Origin: Actinomycetota bacterium
GTDB lineage: Bacteria > Actinomycetota > Acidimicrobiia > Acidimicrobiales > RAAP-2
NCBI GenBank assembly: GCA_029850535.1
Contig: JARCRU010000103.1
Span: forward strand, 47,765 to 111,764
DNA: 64,000 nt
Direction of reading: 5' to 3'
Shown: piece after piece, positions 38,624 through 47,349 of the stretch
Layout: the number at the start of each line of letters is the position of its first letter
Numbering within the stretch: the first letter of the stretch is position 1
Notes under the pieces: model-generated
The model's database searches: none
What the model was told of the DNA's origin: nothing
What the model saw: only the letters and a program-made list of their open reading frames with translations
Position numbers and translations under genes: made by a program

Positions 38624-39193
38624 TGTTCCTCGCTTCCCTGGTTGACACCTCGCCCCCCCATTCTTGTCGAACACGGTTGAGAGCTCGTGCGTGCGACGTG
38701 TGGAGTTCGCGGTTCACCACGGCCGGCGCAACGTCAGTCACCACCTCGCTCGGCGTGGAGGCTGACAAGGAGTTGAGTTGAGTCATCGCTCTCCAGAGGG
38801 AACGCTTCGCTCACCGCACAGGACGAGACCTGAACACTCGTGCGAAGGCGGCGGACCACCCGCGTCGATGTCGCGACCGTCGCCGGACCGGACAACGTGG
38901 GAGATAGGGCGATCGCCGTCGCTGCGCGTGAGAGTCACGCGACCTGAGGCAGGCCACCTCGACATCGGGCCACGTAGTCCACGCCACGACGCGCACCGCG
39001 CGAGCCACCACTGGCCGCGGCCGGGGACCGACTAGGAGACTGTTGAATTAATCAGTTATTGAGGACACGCGTGCAGGCCATCGAAAAGGCAACGCGCTGT
39101 ACGGCCCTGTCGTCGCTTGAAAAAGTCTTCCAAGTCACAAAGGTCTAGAAAATTGGTCACCGCAAGGACGAGTCTGAATTATTCAACGCTCTC
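38624..39193. other. 570-base region without a convincing gene
   Basis: Frames here are Arg/Pro/Ser-rich and look non-coding. The only frame with a ribosome-site-like GAGG is a 25-codon one, GTG 39071 to TAG 39148, product start VQAIEKATRC; I cannot tell whether it is translated. The last 150 bases are richer in A and T than the surroundings. A short GAGTT repeat lies near 38769-38781. No RNA gene was recognised. Confidence 0.4.
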
Positions 39194-39526
39194 CTAGGCG
39201 ACCCGCAACGACGCGAGAAGAAAACGACTGCCGCGATTGAAGGGCGAACGCCGATCGGCAATCATGGACACCCGCCGTTCGTAGGGGAAATTTCCGTCGT
39301 CGCTTCGACGACGATCCCTCGTGAGCGATTCGCGACAGACGCCACACATGGTGACGTCCAAGAAGTCCACGTAGGAGCACTCTCCCGGAGTGAGATCGTA
39401 GTCGCGCCAGAGTTGAAACCGCTCCGACTTTCCGTGGGCGTTCCACGCCGGACCGGCGCCCTCACGCTCGAGGTCGAGCGTGAGGAGGCAATCCGCACAG
39501 ACGTTGACCTTGACGACGACACTCAT
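39194..39526 (-). CDS. Hypothetical zinc-ribbon-like protein
   Basis: The 110-residue protein begins MSVVVKVNVCADCLLTLD and has two CxxC pairs, C10/C13 and C61/C64, with an extra C50; the arrangement suits one structural zinc. The C-terminal third is Arg/Ser-rich. ATG at 39526 follows GAGGAG. I do not recognise a named family. Isolated between two gene-poor stretches, so context gives no clue. Confidence 0.6.
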   Translation of the reverse strand: MSVVVKVNVCADCLLTLDLEREGAGPAWNAHGKSERFQLWRDYDLTPGECSYVDFLDVTMCGVCRESLTRDRRRSDDGNFPYERRVSMIADRRSPFNRGSRFLLASLRVA

Positions 39527-39780
39527 GCGCTGGCTCCTCTCACTGAGCTCCTGAGGCAACTATAGGCACGGTGAACACACGACGGCCCTCGATAATCTCG
39601 ACAGCCTCGCAATGAATTCACGGTCGCGTCGTCGTCGGGCCTGGCCCTGGCGAGGTGGATGGTGCATGCGCGACGTGCACCCCCCACGGGAGGTGGTCAG
39701 ACAATCGACGCAGCGGCGTCGGACGACGCGCTGGGATCGTCGAGAACTACTCTGGTCGAACTAACCACCAAGGAGGCAAC

Positions 39781-40812
39781 GTGTCCTACGACCCACTGTC
39801 CGACCAGCGGCTTGATCCGCGCATCAAGACATTCCTCTCCATGGTGCCCGTCCACGACCCCATCGACGCCACCAGCCGTGAGGCGATGCTCGCCGAAACC
39901 ACGACGCCCGAGGCACTCAGCGCGGTGGCGACGTCGGTCGCATTCACCGAACTCTGCGACAACGAGGAGGTCGCTCCCTCAAATGGCCTGCGTTTTCACA
40001 CCTTCGAAGTGGAGTCGTCACCCGACGCCAACACCATCCTGCTACAGACCATTCGACCCGACAACGACGAGAAGGTCGCGTGCGTGTACTACATCCACGG
40101 CGGCGCGATGGCCACGCTGTCGAGCTTCTACGGTAACTATCGTGCCTGGGCGAGAATCGTTGCCGCCCAGGGCGTGGCGGTCGTTCTCGTCGAATTTCGT
40201 AACTCCATCCTGGCCTCGAAGGTACCCGAAGTCGCCCCCTACCCGGCGGGACTCAACGACTGCGTCGCGGGGCTTCGATGGACTCACGACCACGCTGACT
40301 TGCTGGGGATCGATCCAGGGCGCATCACTGTCGCGGGTGAGAGTGGCGGGGGCAATTTGACGCTCGCCACGGCACTGGCGCTAAAGCGCGACGGCAATCT
40401 CGAGCTCGTCAGGGGACTCTACGCACTGTGCCCTTTCATCACCGGCATGTGGCCCGACGAGAGGTTCCCCTCGTCGATCGAGAACGATGGCATCTTCATC
40501 TACGTTCGCGGCAATCGAGGTGCCATGGGCTATGGCATGAGCGCCTACGACGCCCATGATCCTCTCGCCTGGCCGGGTTTCGCCACCGCCGACGACGTCG
40601 CCGGCTTCCCGCCGACCGTGATCAGTGTCAACGAGTGCGATCCGCTGCGCGACGAAGGAATCGCGTTCTATCGATTGCTCCTGTCGGCGGGAGTCTCCGC
40701 TCGCGCGCGACAGGTCATGGGGACCATGCACGCCACCGAGTTGATCCCTATCCTCTGCCCCGAGATCACTCGCGATACCGCTCGAGACTTGGCCGCCTTC
40801 GCTCGCTCCTAG
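39781..40812 (+). CDS. Alpha/beta hydrolase, hormone-sensitive-lipase type esterase
   Basis: The 343-residue protein has the HSL-family oxyanion motif HGGAMATLSSFYG, the nucleophile elbow GESGGGNLTLATALA, the acid in VNECDPLRDEGIAFY and the catalytic His in GTMHATE. It should hydrolyse short acyl esters; the natural substrate is unknown. GTG at 39781 is preceded by AAGGAGG, which excludes the longer upstream frame. It is monocistronic. Confidence 0.88.
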   Translation: MSYDPLSDQRLDPRIKTFLSMVPVHDPIDATSREAMLAETTTPEALSAVATSVAFTELCDNEEVAPSNGLRFHTFEVESSPDANTILLQTIRPDNDEKVACVYYIHGGAMATLSSFYGNYRAWARIVAAQGVAVVLVEFRNSILASKVPEVAPYPAGLNDCVAGLRWTHDHADLLGIDPGRITVAGESGGGNLTLATALALKRDGNLELVRGLYALCPFITGMWPDERFPSSIENDGIFIYVRGNRGAMGYGMSAYDAHDPLAWPGFATADDVAGFPPTVISVNECDPLRDEGIAFYRLLLSAGVSARARQVMGTMHATELIPILCPEITRDTARDLAAFARS

Positions 40813-41109
40813 GGTCGGGGTGGGACGATTCGGCTCGTGGGGCGCTTTCGGGTGGTCCTCACCACCACGAGGTGAGCCGGCGGGCCATTTGCCACTGGTG
40901 GCCCCTCGGGTCAGCGACGCTCGTTCTCGCCCGTTCCACCCCATCGACGGGGGCGGTGTCGTGGCCGTCGTGGCGGGGTGAGGAGGAGTGCACTGGTGTC
41001 GGAGAGGGTTGATCGGTGAGCGAGCGCGCCGCGCCATCATCGCAATTGTGTACTTTGGTCCTCGTCGTGGACCACCACCACCGACGGTGTCTCGAAGTAC
41101 CGTACGGAC
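40813..41109. other. Intergenic region with a nested inverted repeat
   Basis: This 297-base gap follows the esterase gene. GGGCCA (40882-40887) pairs with TGGCCC (40899-40904), with an inner GCCAC/GTGGC pair, forming a hairpin that may end the esterase transcript. The rest shows no gene. Confidence 0.4.
41098..41103 (+). promoter_or_regulatory. Candidate -10 box for the NifX-like gene
   Basis: TACCGT followed by six bases and the ATG at 41110. Confidence 0.4.
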
Positions 41110-41436
41110 ATGATTCTTTGCGTTCCAGTGACTAGTGACGGGCAAGTCGATCCTCGGTGGGGCCGCGCGCAGCACGTCGCCGTGGCCAACGTGGTCGACG
41201 GTGACATCGAAAGTTGGCGCGAGATCGAAGTCTCGTGGGACCGGCTGCACGACGAGGGCACCTCGGCCCAGCATCACGCTCGCGTCGCGCGATTCTTGTT
41301 GCAGAACCACGTCGAGGGTGTCGTCGTCAACCACGTCGGTGACGGAATGGTTCGCATGCTGAGCACCATGAAGTTGCCACTGTATCTCGAGGCGACCGGC
41401 GACGCGCGCGCCGCCGTGCTAGCGGCCGTCGCCTAG
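41110..41436 (+). CDS. NifX/NifB-type (dinitrogenase iron-molybdenum cofactor) domain protein
   Basis: The 108-residue protein consists of a single Nitro_FeMo-Co domain: MILCVPVTSDGQVDPRWGRAQ at the N-terminus, then ARVARFLLQNHVEGVVVNHVGDGM. In nitrogen fixers this fold carries FeMo-cofactor precursors; in others it is a small Fe-S or metal-cluster-associated protein of unknown role. No nif genes are in the window, so nitrogen fixation is not implied. It ends shortly before the convergent lipBA gene. Confidence 0.82.
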   Translation: MILCVPVTSDGQVDPRWGRAQHVAVANVVDGDIESWREIEVSWDRLHDEGTSAQHHARVARFLLQNHVEGVVVNHVGDGMVRMLSTMKLPLYLEATGDARAAVLAAVA

Positions 41437-41468
41437 CGCGACGCCGTCACGCTCATCGTGCAACTCCG

Positions 41469-43094
41469 TCAGCGACGAGTGGGCACTGCGAGGGGCGTCG
41501 CGTCGCTCAGGGCCTCGCGCGCGTGGTAGCTCGAGCGCGTGAGGGGAGACGACTGAACGTGAGCGAGACCCGCGCGTCGTCCACGTTCGGCCAGGTCGTC
41601 GAATTCCGCCGGCTCCCAGTAGCGAGCGACGGGCAAGTGCTGAGCGGTCGGACGCAGGTACTGCCCGATGGTCGCGATCGACACCCCCACCGAGGCGAGG
41701 TCGACGAGGACCTCTTCGATCTCGTCAGCGCTCTCGCCCAGGCCCACCATCATCCCTGACTTCGTCGTGAGTCCGGCGGCGACCGAACGAGCCAACACGG
41801 TGAGCGAACGGTGGTAGGCCGCGCTCGGACGCACCGCGCGCTGCAGTCGGGCCACGGTCTCCATATTGTGATTCATCACGTCGGGGCGCGCGTCGATGAT
41901 GAGTTGCAGCGCCGCCGGGTCCCCTTTCAGGTCACTGATCAAGACTTCGATTTTCGTCTCGGGTGAGCGCTCGCGCACGGCGCGAATGGTGTCGGCAATG
42001 GCGCCCGCGCCACCGTCGGCCAAGTCGTCACGCGCGACACAGGTGATGACGGCGTGGCTCAACTTCAAACGAACGACCGCCTCGGCGACGCGGGCGGGCT
42101 CGGTCGGATCGAGGGCCAGGGGTTTGCGCGTGTCGATCAGACAGAATCCGCACGCGCGCGTGCACCGCTCTCCGTTGACCATGAACGTCGCAGTGCCGCT
42201 CTCCCAGCACTCGAAGATATTGGGGCAGCCCGCCTCTTCGCACACCGTCACGAGACGAAGGTCTTCGGTCAAGGTGCGCAGACTCTGGTATTCGACCCCC
42301 ATGTGCGCCTCGATGCGTAGCCACTCGGGTTTACGCGTCGTGATCGCCAGGGCGTCGTCGGGGTTGACCCCGGCCTTGCGCAGTCGCCGAATGAGCGCCC
42401 GCTCATCAGAGGTCGACGCCGCCGATCGGTCCACTCGCGCAACGCGCTCCTCGGGTCCGAGGCGCTGGGAGAGTTCAAGTCCCAGTCGCTCCTCCACCTC
42501 GGCCTCGGTGACGGCGAGCCCGAGTGACTTCATCGAACCCACGGGTTTATCGGGGATGCCGCAGGGGATGATCGCTTGAAACCCGGTCAGATCGATGTCC
42601 ACGTTGAGAGCGACTCCGTGCAGGGTTCGCCGCGTCCCACGCTGGTTGCGCATGGTCCGCACGCCCACCGCCGCGATCTTGTGCGGCCGCGTGTCGAGTC
42701 GCGCCCACACGCCGGGGTATCCCTCGAGACGCCCCACCTCGCCGAGTTTGCCCTCCGGGTCGAAGGCCCGCACCGTAGCGATGACCGCGTCCTCCAATTT
42801 GTTCACGTGTCGTCGCCCCGCCCCCGGATCCTCCGACACGGTGACCACGGGCCACCCCACTGCCTGTCCGGGCGCGTGGTAGGTCACGTCGCCGCCGCGA
42901 TCTGTCGTCACGACGTCGGCGTTCAAGAGCTCCGGCGCGATCAGGAAGTGATCTTCTTGCGCGCGCACGCCGCGCGTGTACGTCGGCGGGTGCTCGAAGA
43001 GCAAGATGTAGTCCTCGTCAGACTCCAGTAGCGCGCGTTGGAGATCATCGGCCTCTGCGAAACTCACTCGCCCCAGGTGCCGACGGCGCAGCAT
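41469..43094 (-). CDS. lipBA: LipB-LipA fusion: octanoyltransferase and lipoyl synthase in one polypeptide
   Basis: The 541-residue protein joins both steps of de novo lipoate synthesis. Residues 1-~215 are LipB, which moves octanoyl from ACP to lipoyl domains: RGGDVTYHAPGQ (66-77), Lys139 in HKIAAVGVR, and the acyl-binding Cys178 in IPCGIPDKPVGSM. Residues ~255-541 are LipA, which inserts two sulfurs: auxiliary cluster C285/C290/C296 (CEEAGCPNIFEC), radical-SAM C311/C315/C318 (CTRACGFC) and the C-terminal RSSY (520-523). A charged linker of about 40 residues joins them. The ATG at 43094 overlaps the E2 stop by one base (TAATG). It is the last gene of the lpdA-E2-lipBA operon. Confidence 0.93.
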   Translation of the reverse strand: MLRRRHLGRVSFAEADDLQRALLESDEDYILLFEHPPTYTRGVRAQEDHFLIAPELLNADVVTTDRGGDVTYHAPGQAVGWPVVTVSEDPGAGRRHVNKLEDAVIATVRAFDPEGKLGEVGRLEGYPGVWARLDTRPHKIAAVGVRTMRNQRGTRRTLHGVALNVDIDLTGFQAIIPCGIPDKPVGSMKSLGLAVTEAEVEERLGLELSQRLGPEERVARVDRSAASTSDERALIRRLRKAGVNPDDALAITTRKPEWLRIEAHMGVEYQSLRTLTEDLRLVTVCEEAGCPNIFECWESGTATFMVNGERCTRACGFCLIDTRKPLALDPTEPARVAEAVVRLKLSHAVITCVARDDLADGGAGAIADTIRAVRERSPETKIEVLISDLKGDPAALQLIIDARPDVMNHNMETVARLQRAVRPSAAYHRSLTVLARSVAAGLTTKSGMMVGLGESADEIEEVLVDLASVGVSIATIGQYLRPTAQHLPVARYWEPAEFDDLAERGRRAGLAHVQSSPLTRSSYHAREALSDATPLAVPTRR

Positions 43095-44278
43095 TATCGC
43101 TCGCTGGCCACGTCGAGCCCCCCGAGCAGTTCGCCGACGCGCTCGAGGTACTTGGTGGCACCCGACGCGTCGCAGACGCGATGATCGAAGGTGAGTCCCA
43201 AGATGACCCGTCGGCCCACCGCGAGGACGGGCGATCCCTCGCGCTGCACGACGACCGGCACGTGGCGCACTGCGCCGATGCTCAAGACCGCGACTTGGGG
43301 CTGAATGATGATGGGCTCGGTCCACAGCGTGTGCTCACTGGTCGCCGACGCCACCGTGAAGGTGCCTCCCATCAGGTCATCCGCGCTGAGTTGGCGCGAC
43401 GTCAGACGCTCATCGAGTTCCGCGCTTCGCCGTGATAGAGCGCGCAGCGTCAAACCAGCGGCCGCGTGCACCACCGGAACGAGCATGCCGTCGTCATCGA
43501 GGTGGCGAGTGAAACCGACTGAAATGGTGCGATGCAACGTCAGTTGGTCATTGGCGAAGGTCGCGTTAAGGAATTCGAACTCCGCGAGGGCGCGCACTGC
43601 CGCGATTGTCACCACGGTCTCATCGGTGATCGCGAAGCCCTCACGGGTCTCGCGACCCTGCGCGTCGAGATCGTCGAAAACGCTCGCGTCCACTTCCACG
43701 GCCACGAAACCGTGCGGCGCCGAGAGCACCGAGACGCTCATGTGCTGTCCCATGCGGCGACGCCCGTTCGATAGGGCCACCACTACCTCTTCGGTCGGAC
43801 CCTGCGCGACGGCGCGCTCCGCGTCGCGACGCGTGATTGCTCCGCCAGGACCAGTGCCAGCGACCGTCGACGCCTCAACTCCCCCGTCCGCCAGGATGCG
43901 GCGAACCACCGGCGACACCACGACCCCATTGGCTGTCGCGACGTCGGTGCCCGGCGAAGGTGTCGCCCGGGGAGCGACGGCGGGCGTCGCCGTCGACGTC
44001 GCTGACGTGGGAGCGGCGTCGGTGGACGCGACCACCGCCACGCCGCTCTCATCAATCACCGCGACGCGCGCGCCGGTTTGGACCGTGTCACCCTCCTGGG
44101 CGAGAATCTGCGTCAAGACACCCGCGGCGGGCGACGGCATCTCGGAGTCGACCTTGTCGGTCGAGACTTCAAAAAGTGGTTCGTCGCGGGCGACGGCGTC
44201 ACCCACCTTCTTGAACCACTGGGTGATGATGCCTTCGGTGACCGACTCACCCAGCGACGGAAGCGTTACGTCAGCCAA
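43094..44278 (-). CDS. Dihydrolipoamide acyltransferase, E2 of a 2-oxoacid dehydrogenase complex
   Basis: The 394-residue E2 has one lipoyl domain (lipoylated Lys42 in STDKVDSE), an Ala/Thr/Pro linker, an E3-binding domain (VSPVVRRILADGGVEAS, about 120-155) and a catalytic domain ending in TFDHRVCDASGATKYLERV. The usual HRxxDG active-site motif reads HRVCDA, keeping His and Asp. The start is a TTG that overlaps lpdA by eight bases. It could belong to the pyruvate, 2-oxoglutarate or branched-chain complex; no E1 gene is present to decide. It is a substrate of the LipBA protein encoded next to it. Confidence 0.9.
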   Translation of the reverse strand: MADVTLPSLGESVTEGIITQWFKKVGDAVARDEPLFEVSTDKVDSEMPSPAAGVLTQILAQEGDTVQTGARVAVIDESGVAVVASTDAAPTSATSTATPAVAPRATPSPGTDVATANGVVVSPVVRRILADGGVEASTVAGTGPGGAITRRDAERAVAQGPTEEVVVALSNGRRRMGQHMSVSVLSAPHGFVAVEVDASVFDDLDAQGRETREGFAITDETVVTIAAVRALAEFEFLNATFANDQLTLHRTISVGFTRHLDDDGMLVPVVHAAAGLTLRALSRRSAELDERLTSRQLSADDLMGGTFTVASATSEHTLWTEPIIIQPQVAVLSIGAVRHVPVVVQREGSPVLAVGRRVILGLTFDHRVCDASGATKYLERVGELLGGLDVASER

Positions 44279-45686
44279 CGTGGATACCTCGTCCCGCCAG
44301 GGCGAGCAACGTCTCGCCGAAGGTCTCCGACAGCGAGGGGTGCGGCTGGATCAGGGCGGCAGCCTCTTCGGCCGTCGCCTCCCAGTTGACGGCGTAGTAG
44401 CCCGCACCGAGTTGTTCGGTGACCCAGGGTCCGGCCATGTGCACGCCGAGGATCTGCCCCGCGGTGCCGTCGGCACGCTTCTCGGCGATGATCTTGACCA
44501 CCCCTTCGGTGTCACCAATGATCTGGGCGCGACTGTTTCCGCCGAAGGGGTCCTTCTTCACCACCACCTCGTAGCCGCGCTCCTTGGCGGCCGCTTCGGT
44601 CAGTCCGCAGAAGGCGACTTCGGGGTTGGAGTAGATGGCCCAGGGGACGCGGTCGTAGTCGACGGGCACCACGGCCTCGCCCAGGATGGTCTTGATCGTC
44701 ACCACGGCCTCGGCGAAGGCGACGTGAGCGAGCTGGGGAGTGCCGGCCACGACGTCGCCGACCGCGAAGACGTTGGGGTTGGCGGTGCGCATGTAGCCAT
44801 CGGCCACCACGAAGCCGCGATCATTGACTTCGACACCGGTGCCGTCACCGAGGAGTCCCTCGGTGCGCGGCCGTCGACCGACCGAGACGACGACCATCTC
44901 GACGCTGACATCCTCGGCACCCTCCATGTTGATGGCGGTGGTTTTCTTGCCGGGAGTGTGTCCGGTGATCTTGACACCGGTCTGAATCTCGATACCGCGC
45001 TTCTTGAAAGCGCGTTGCACGACGGTGGCGACCTCGCTGTCGCAGCCCGCCAGAATCGAGGGCAAGCCCTCGAGAATGGTGACCTTGGTGCCCATGTCGG
45101 CGAGCATCGAGGCGAACTCGCACCCGATGGCTCCGCCACCGATCACCGCGGCGGACGCGGGCAGCGTACCGAGGTTGAGGAACTCGTCGGAGGTCAACAC
45201 GTACTTACCGTCCAGGTCGAAACCCGGCAATGTGCGCGGCACCGAACCAGCCGCGATGATGACGTTCGTGCCCTCACAGATGACGCCGGCGTCGGTGCCG
45301 TCGAGGATGGTGACCTTCTGGCCCGCGTCGAGACGACCCGTGCCGTCGAGGATGGTGACCTTGCGGCCCTTCAAGAGGCCCGACAGACCCTTGTGCAGAC
45401 GTTCGACGATCTCGTTCTTACGCGACTGACTCACCGCGAAGTCGACGACGACGCCCGTCGTGGTGATACCGAAGGCGGCCGAGTGCTCCAGCGTACGGCG
45501 AACGTGAGCGGTTTCGAGGAACTCCTTAGCGGGAACGCACCCGCGGTGCAGGCAGGTGCCACCCACCTTGTCGCGCTCGATGAGGGCGACGTTGAGGCCG
45601 GCAGCGGCTCCGTAGAGGGCCGCGGCGTAGCCGCCAGGTCCTCCTCCGATAATGACGACATCGAACTTCTGGACCTCGTTAGCCAC
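44271..45686 (-). CDS. lpdA: Dihydrolipoyl dehydrogenase (E3)
   Basis: This flavoprotein reoxidises dihydrolipoamide with NAD. The 471-residue protein has FDVVIIGGGPGGYAAALYGA (FAD), the redox pair in GGTCLHRGCVPAKE, the NAD-binding AVIGGGAIGCEFASML, and VFAVGDVVAGTPQLAHVAF. Of two in-frame GTGs I chose 45686, six bases behind AAGGGA; the other is at 45701. It is the first gene of the lpdA-E2-lipBA operon. Confidence 0.94.
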   Translation of the reverse strand: MANEVQKFDVVIIGGGPGGYAAALYGAAAGLNVALIERDKVGGTCLHRGCVPAKEFLETAHVRRTLEHSAAFGITTTGVVVDFAVSQSRKNEIVERLHKGLSGLLKGRKVTILDGTGRLDAGQKVTILDGTDAGVICEGTNVIIAAGSVPRTLPGFDLDGKYVLTSDEFLNLGTLPASAAVIGGGAIGCEFASMLADMGTKVTILEGLPSILAGCDSEVATVVQRAFKKRGIEIQTGVKITGHTPGKKTTAINMEGAEDVSVEMVVVSVGRRPRTEGLLGDGTGVEVNDRGFVVADGYMRTANPNVFAVGDVVAGTPQLAHVAFAEAVVTIKTILGEAVVPVDYDRVPWAIYSNPEVAFCGLTEAAAKERGYEVVVKKDPFGGNSRAQIIGDTEGVVKIIAEKRADGTAGQILGVHMAGPWVTEQLGAGYYAVNWEATAEEAAALIQPHPSLSETFGETLLALAGRGIHVG

Positions 45687-45754
45687 GGCAATTCCCTTCA
45701 CAGAGTCTCTATTGTCCCCCGCGCAATCCTAATGAGTTTGACGACGGGGCAAAA

Positions 45755-46219
45755 CTAGTGAGCGCCCGAGCGTCGGCCACGTTGGGAATCGGCGGCCGCG
45801 GTGGCCAGCGAGTCAACGAAATCATTCATCGGATCCCCCGAGTGGCCCTTCACCCAGGTAAAACGCACCTCGCGATCCGACTCGAGGACCATAGGAATCA
45901 GTACTTCCCAGAGATCGCGATTGGCCACGGGCTGACCTTGTGAATTCTTCCAGCCGCGCCGCAGCCAACCCGCGTGCCACTTATCGTGAAAACACTTCAC
46001 GACGTAGGTGGAATCACTCACTATCTCCACCGCCCCCTCAGGGTGGGTCCCCAGGGCCTCGATCACGGCCATCACTTCCATCCGCTGGTTCGTCGTGTGC
46101 GGGGCCGCGCCACTGGCGTAGGAGTCGGTGCCTTCGGCCCAGGCCCAGCCCCCGGGTCCGGGATTGCCGCGACACGAACCGTCGGTGTGGATGCGTCTCA
46201 CGGGTGACGAGTGATCCAC
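45755..46219 (-). CDS. rnhA: Ribonuclease HI (RnhA)
   Basis: RNase HI cuts RNA in RNA-DNA hybrids. The 154-residue protein has the catalytic Asp in HTDGSCRGNPGPGGW, the Glu in TNQRMEVMAVIEAL, the Asp in IVSDSTYVV, and the last Asp in DFVDSLATAA, so the DEDD set is complete. Start options are ATG 46219, within the upstream gene, or GTG 46201, which overlaps the rrf2 stop as GTGA; neither has a clear ribosome site. Cotranscribed with rrf2. Confidence 0.92.
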   Translation of the reverse strand: MDHSSPVRRIHTDGSCRGNPGPGGWAWAEGTDSYASGAAPHTTNQRMEVMAVIEALGTHPEGAVEIVSDSTYVVKCFHDKWHAGWLRRGWKNSQGQPVANRDLWEVLIPMVLESDREVRFTWVKGHSGDPMNDFVDSLATAAADSQRGRRSGAH

Positions 46220-46656
46220 GCGTCGGGATCATTCGTGAAGCGCGTCACCGAGACGGGCAGGTCACCACGCAAAACCTCACCGAGCGTCACGTGTTCGAGG
46301 ACTTCTCTCAGGGCACCGCGCACCGCGACCCAGACGTCGCGTAGGTGCGTGGCCTCACCTCCGTACTGCAGGGTCTCGGGCCGCATGCCGCGCACCCCCG
46401 CCATAGGCCCGGACACCACTCGCAAGATATCGGCGATTTGGATATCGTCGGCGTCGCGCGCCAAGCGAAAACCACCCTCGGGCCCGCGCTGACTCGTCAC
46501 GAGTCCACCACGGCGCAGGTCCGACATGATCGCACCCAGGAATTTCGACGGCAGTTCTTGCTCCTGGGCGAGATGCTCGGCACTCACCGAGGACGTGCTC
46601 GCCGCCAGTGTGAGGAGCGCGCGGATGGCGTACTCGGCCTTCGCGGGAATCTGCAT
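46198..46656 (-). CDS. Rrf2-family transcriptional regulator without Fe-S cysteines
   Basis: The 152-residue winged-helix protein has the Rrf2 N-terminus MQIPAKAEYAIRALLTLA, the recognition helix LPSKFLGAIMSDLRRGGLV and the wing RGPEGGFRLARDAD. Family members such as IscR and NsrR sense Fe-S clusters, NO or iron through three cysteines; this protein has no cysteine at all, so it must sense something else, act constitutively, or bind a cofactor differently. An AT-poor CAGAAT sits six bases before the ATG. Located about 2 kb from the SUF locus. Confidence 0.85.
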   Translation of the reverse strand: MQIPAKAEYAIRALLTLAASTSSVSAEHLAQEQELPSKFLGAIMSDLRRGGLVTSQRGPEGGFRLARDADDIQIADILRVVSGPMAGVRGMRPETLQYGGEATHLRDVWVAVRGALREVLEHVTLGEVLRGDLPVSVTRFTNDPDAWITRHP

Positions 46657-46705
46657 CCCCCCATTCTGCCCCACCGGACCACCTCAAACACAACGGACGT
46701 CTCGT

Positions 46706-46711
46706 TAGGGT
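46706..46711 (+). promoter_or_regulatory. Candidate -10 box for leaderless thiE
   Basis: TAGGGT followed by seven bases and the GTG at 46719; this favours that start over the GTG at 46713. Confidence 0.45.
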
Positions 46712-46718
46712 AGTGAAC

Positions 46719-47345
46719 GTGGAAGATCTCGCTCGCCGTTCGCTGTACCTGTGCGTGGGTGTGCGCGACGACATGGACGTCTTTCTCCCGGCGGTGCTGC
46801 GCGGCGGTGTCGACCTCGTCCAACTGCGCGAGAAGCAGCTCCCCGACGAGGTGCGCCTGGATCAGGCCCGGCTCATGATCCCGATTTGCCGTGACTTCGG
46901 GGTCCCCTTCATCATGAACGATTCAGCCGAGTTGGCCCTCGCCGCGGGTGCCGACGGCGTGCACGTGGGCCAAGATGACGCCACCGTTCAGCACTGTCGC
47001 GAGGTACTCGGCGATGAGGCCATCGTCGGCCTCTCCACGCACGCCGACGAGGAGTTCGACGCCGGACTCCTCGAACCGGTGTCGTATCTGAGTGCCGGTC
47101 CCATCGTCGAGACGCCCACCAAGCCCGGTCGGGCGGGTACCGGAGTGGACTACCCCACGCGCGCCCAGTCGCGCACGACGATGCCCGTCTTCGTCACGGG
47201 AGGGGTGAGCGATCGCAACGTGACGCGCCTGGTCGAATTGGGACTGCGCCACTTCGTCGTGGTGCGCCACCTCACCGAGTCGAGCGCGCCCGAGGAATCG
47301 GCGAGGGAACTTCGTCGAGTGCTCGACACCGCCCTCGAGCACTAA
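46719..47345 (+). CDS. thiE: Thiamine-phosphate synthase (ThiE)
   Basis: ThiE couples the pyrimidine and thiazole precursors into thiamine phosphate. The 208-residue TIM-barrel protein has VDLVQLREKQLPDE, PFIMNDSAELALAAGADGVH, VGQDD, STHADEEF, and the phosphate-binding FVTGGVSDRNV. In most members the loop reads GPVFPTxTK; here it is SAGPIVETPTKPG. Start at GTG 46719 is favoured by the TAGGGT spacing; GTG 46713 is also in frame. Thiamine diphosphate is the cofactor of Dxs and 2-oxoacid dehydrogenase E1. Confidence 0.9.
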   Translation: MEDLARRSLYLCVGVRDDMDVFLPAVLRGGVDLVQLREKQLPDEVRLDQARLMIPICRDFGVPFIMNDSAELALAAGADGVHVGQDDATVQHCREVLGDEAIVGLSTHADEEFDAGLLEPVSYLSAGPIVETPTKPGRAGTGVDYPTRAQSRTTMPVFVTGGVSDRNVTRLVELGLRHFVVVRHLTESSAPEESARELRRVLDTALEH

Positions 47346-47349
47346 CCCT

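Noticed and set aside
38778..39035. 85-codon plus-strand frame in the gene-poor stretch
   Set aside because: Arg/Pro/Ser/His-rich, no conserved pattern, no ribosome site; typical of a chance frame in GC-rich DNA.
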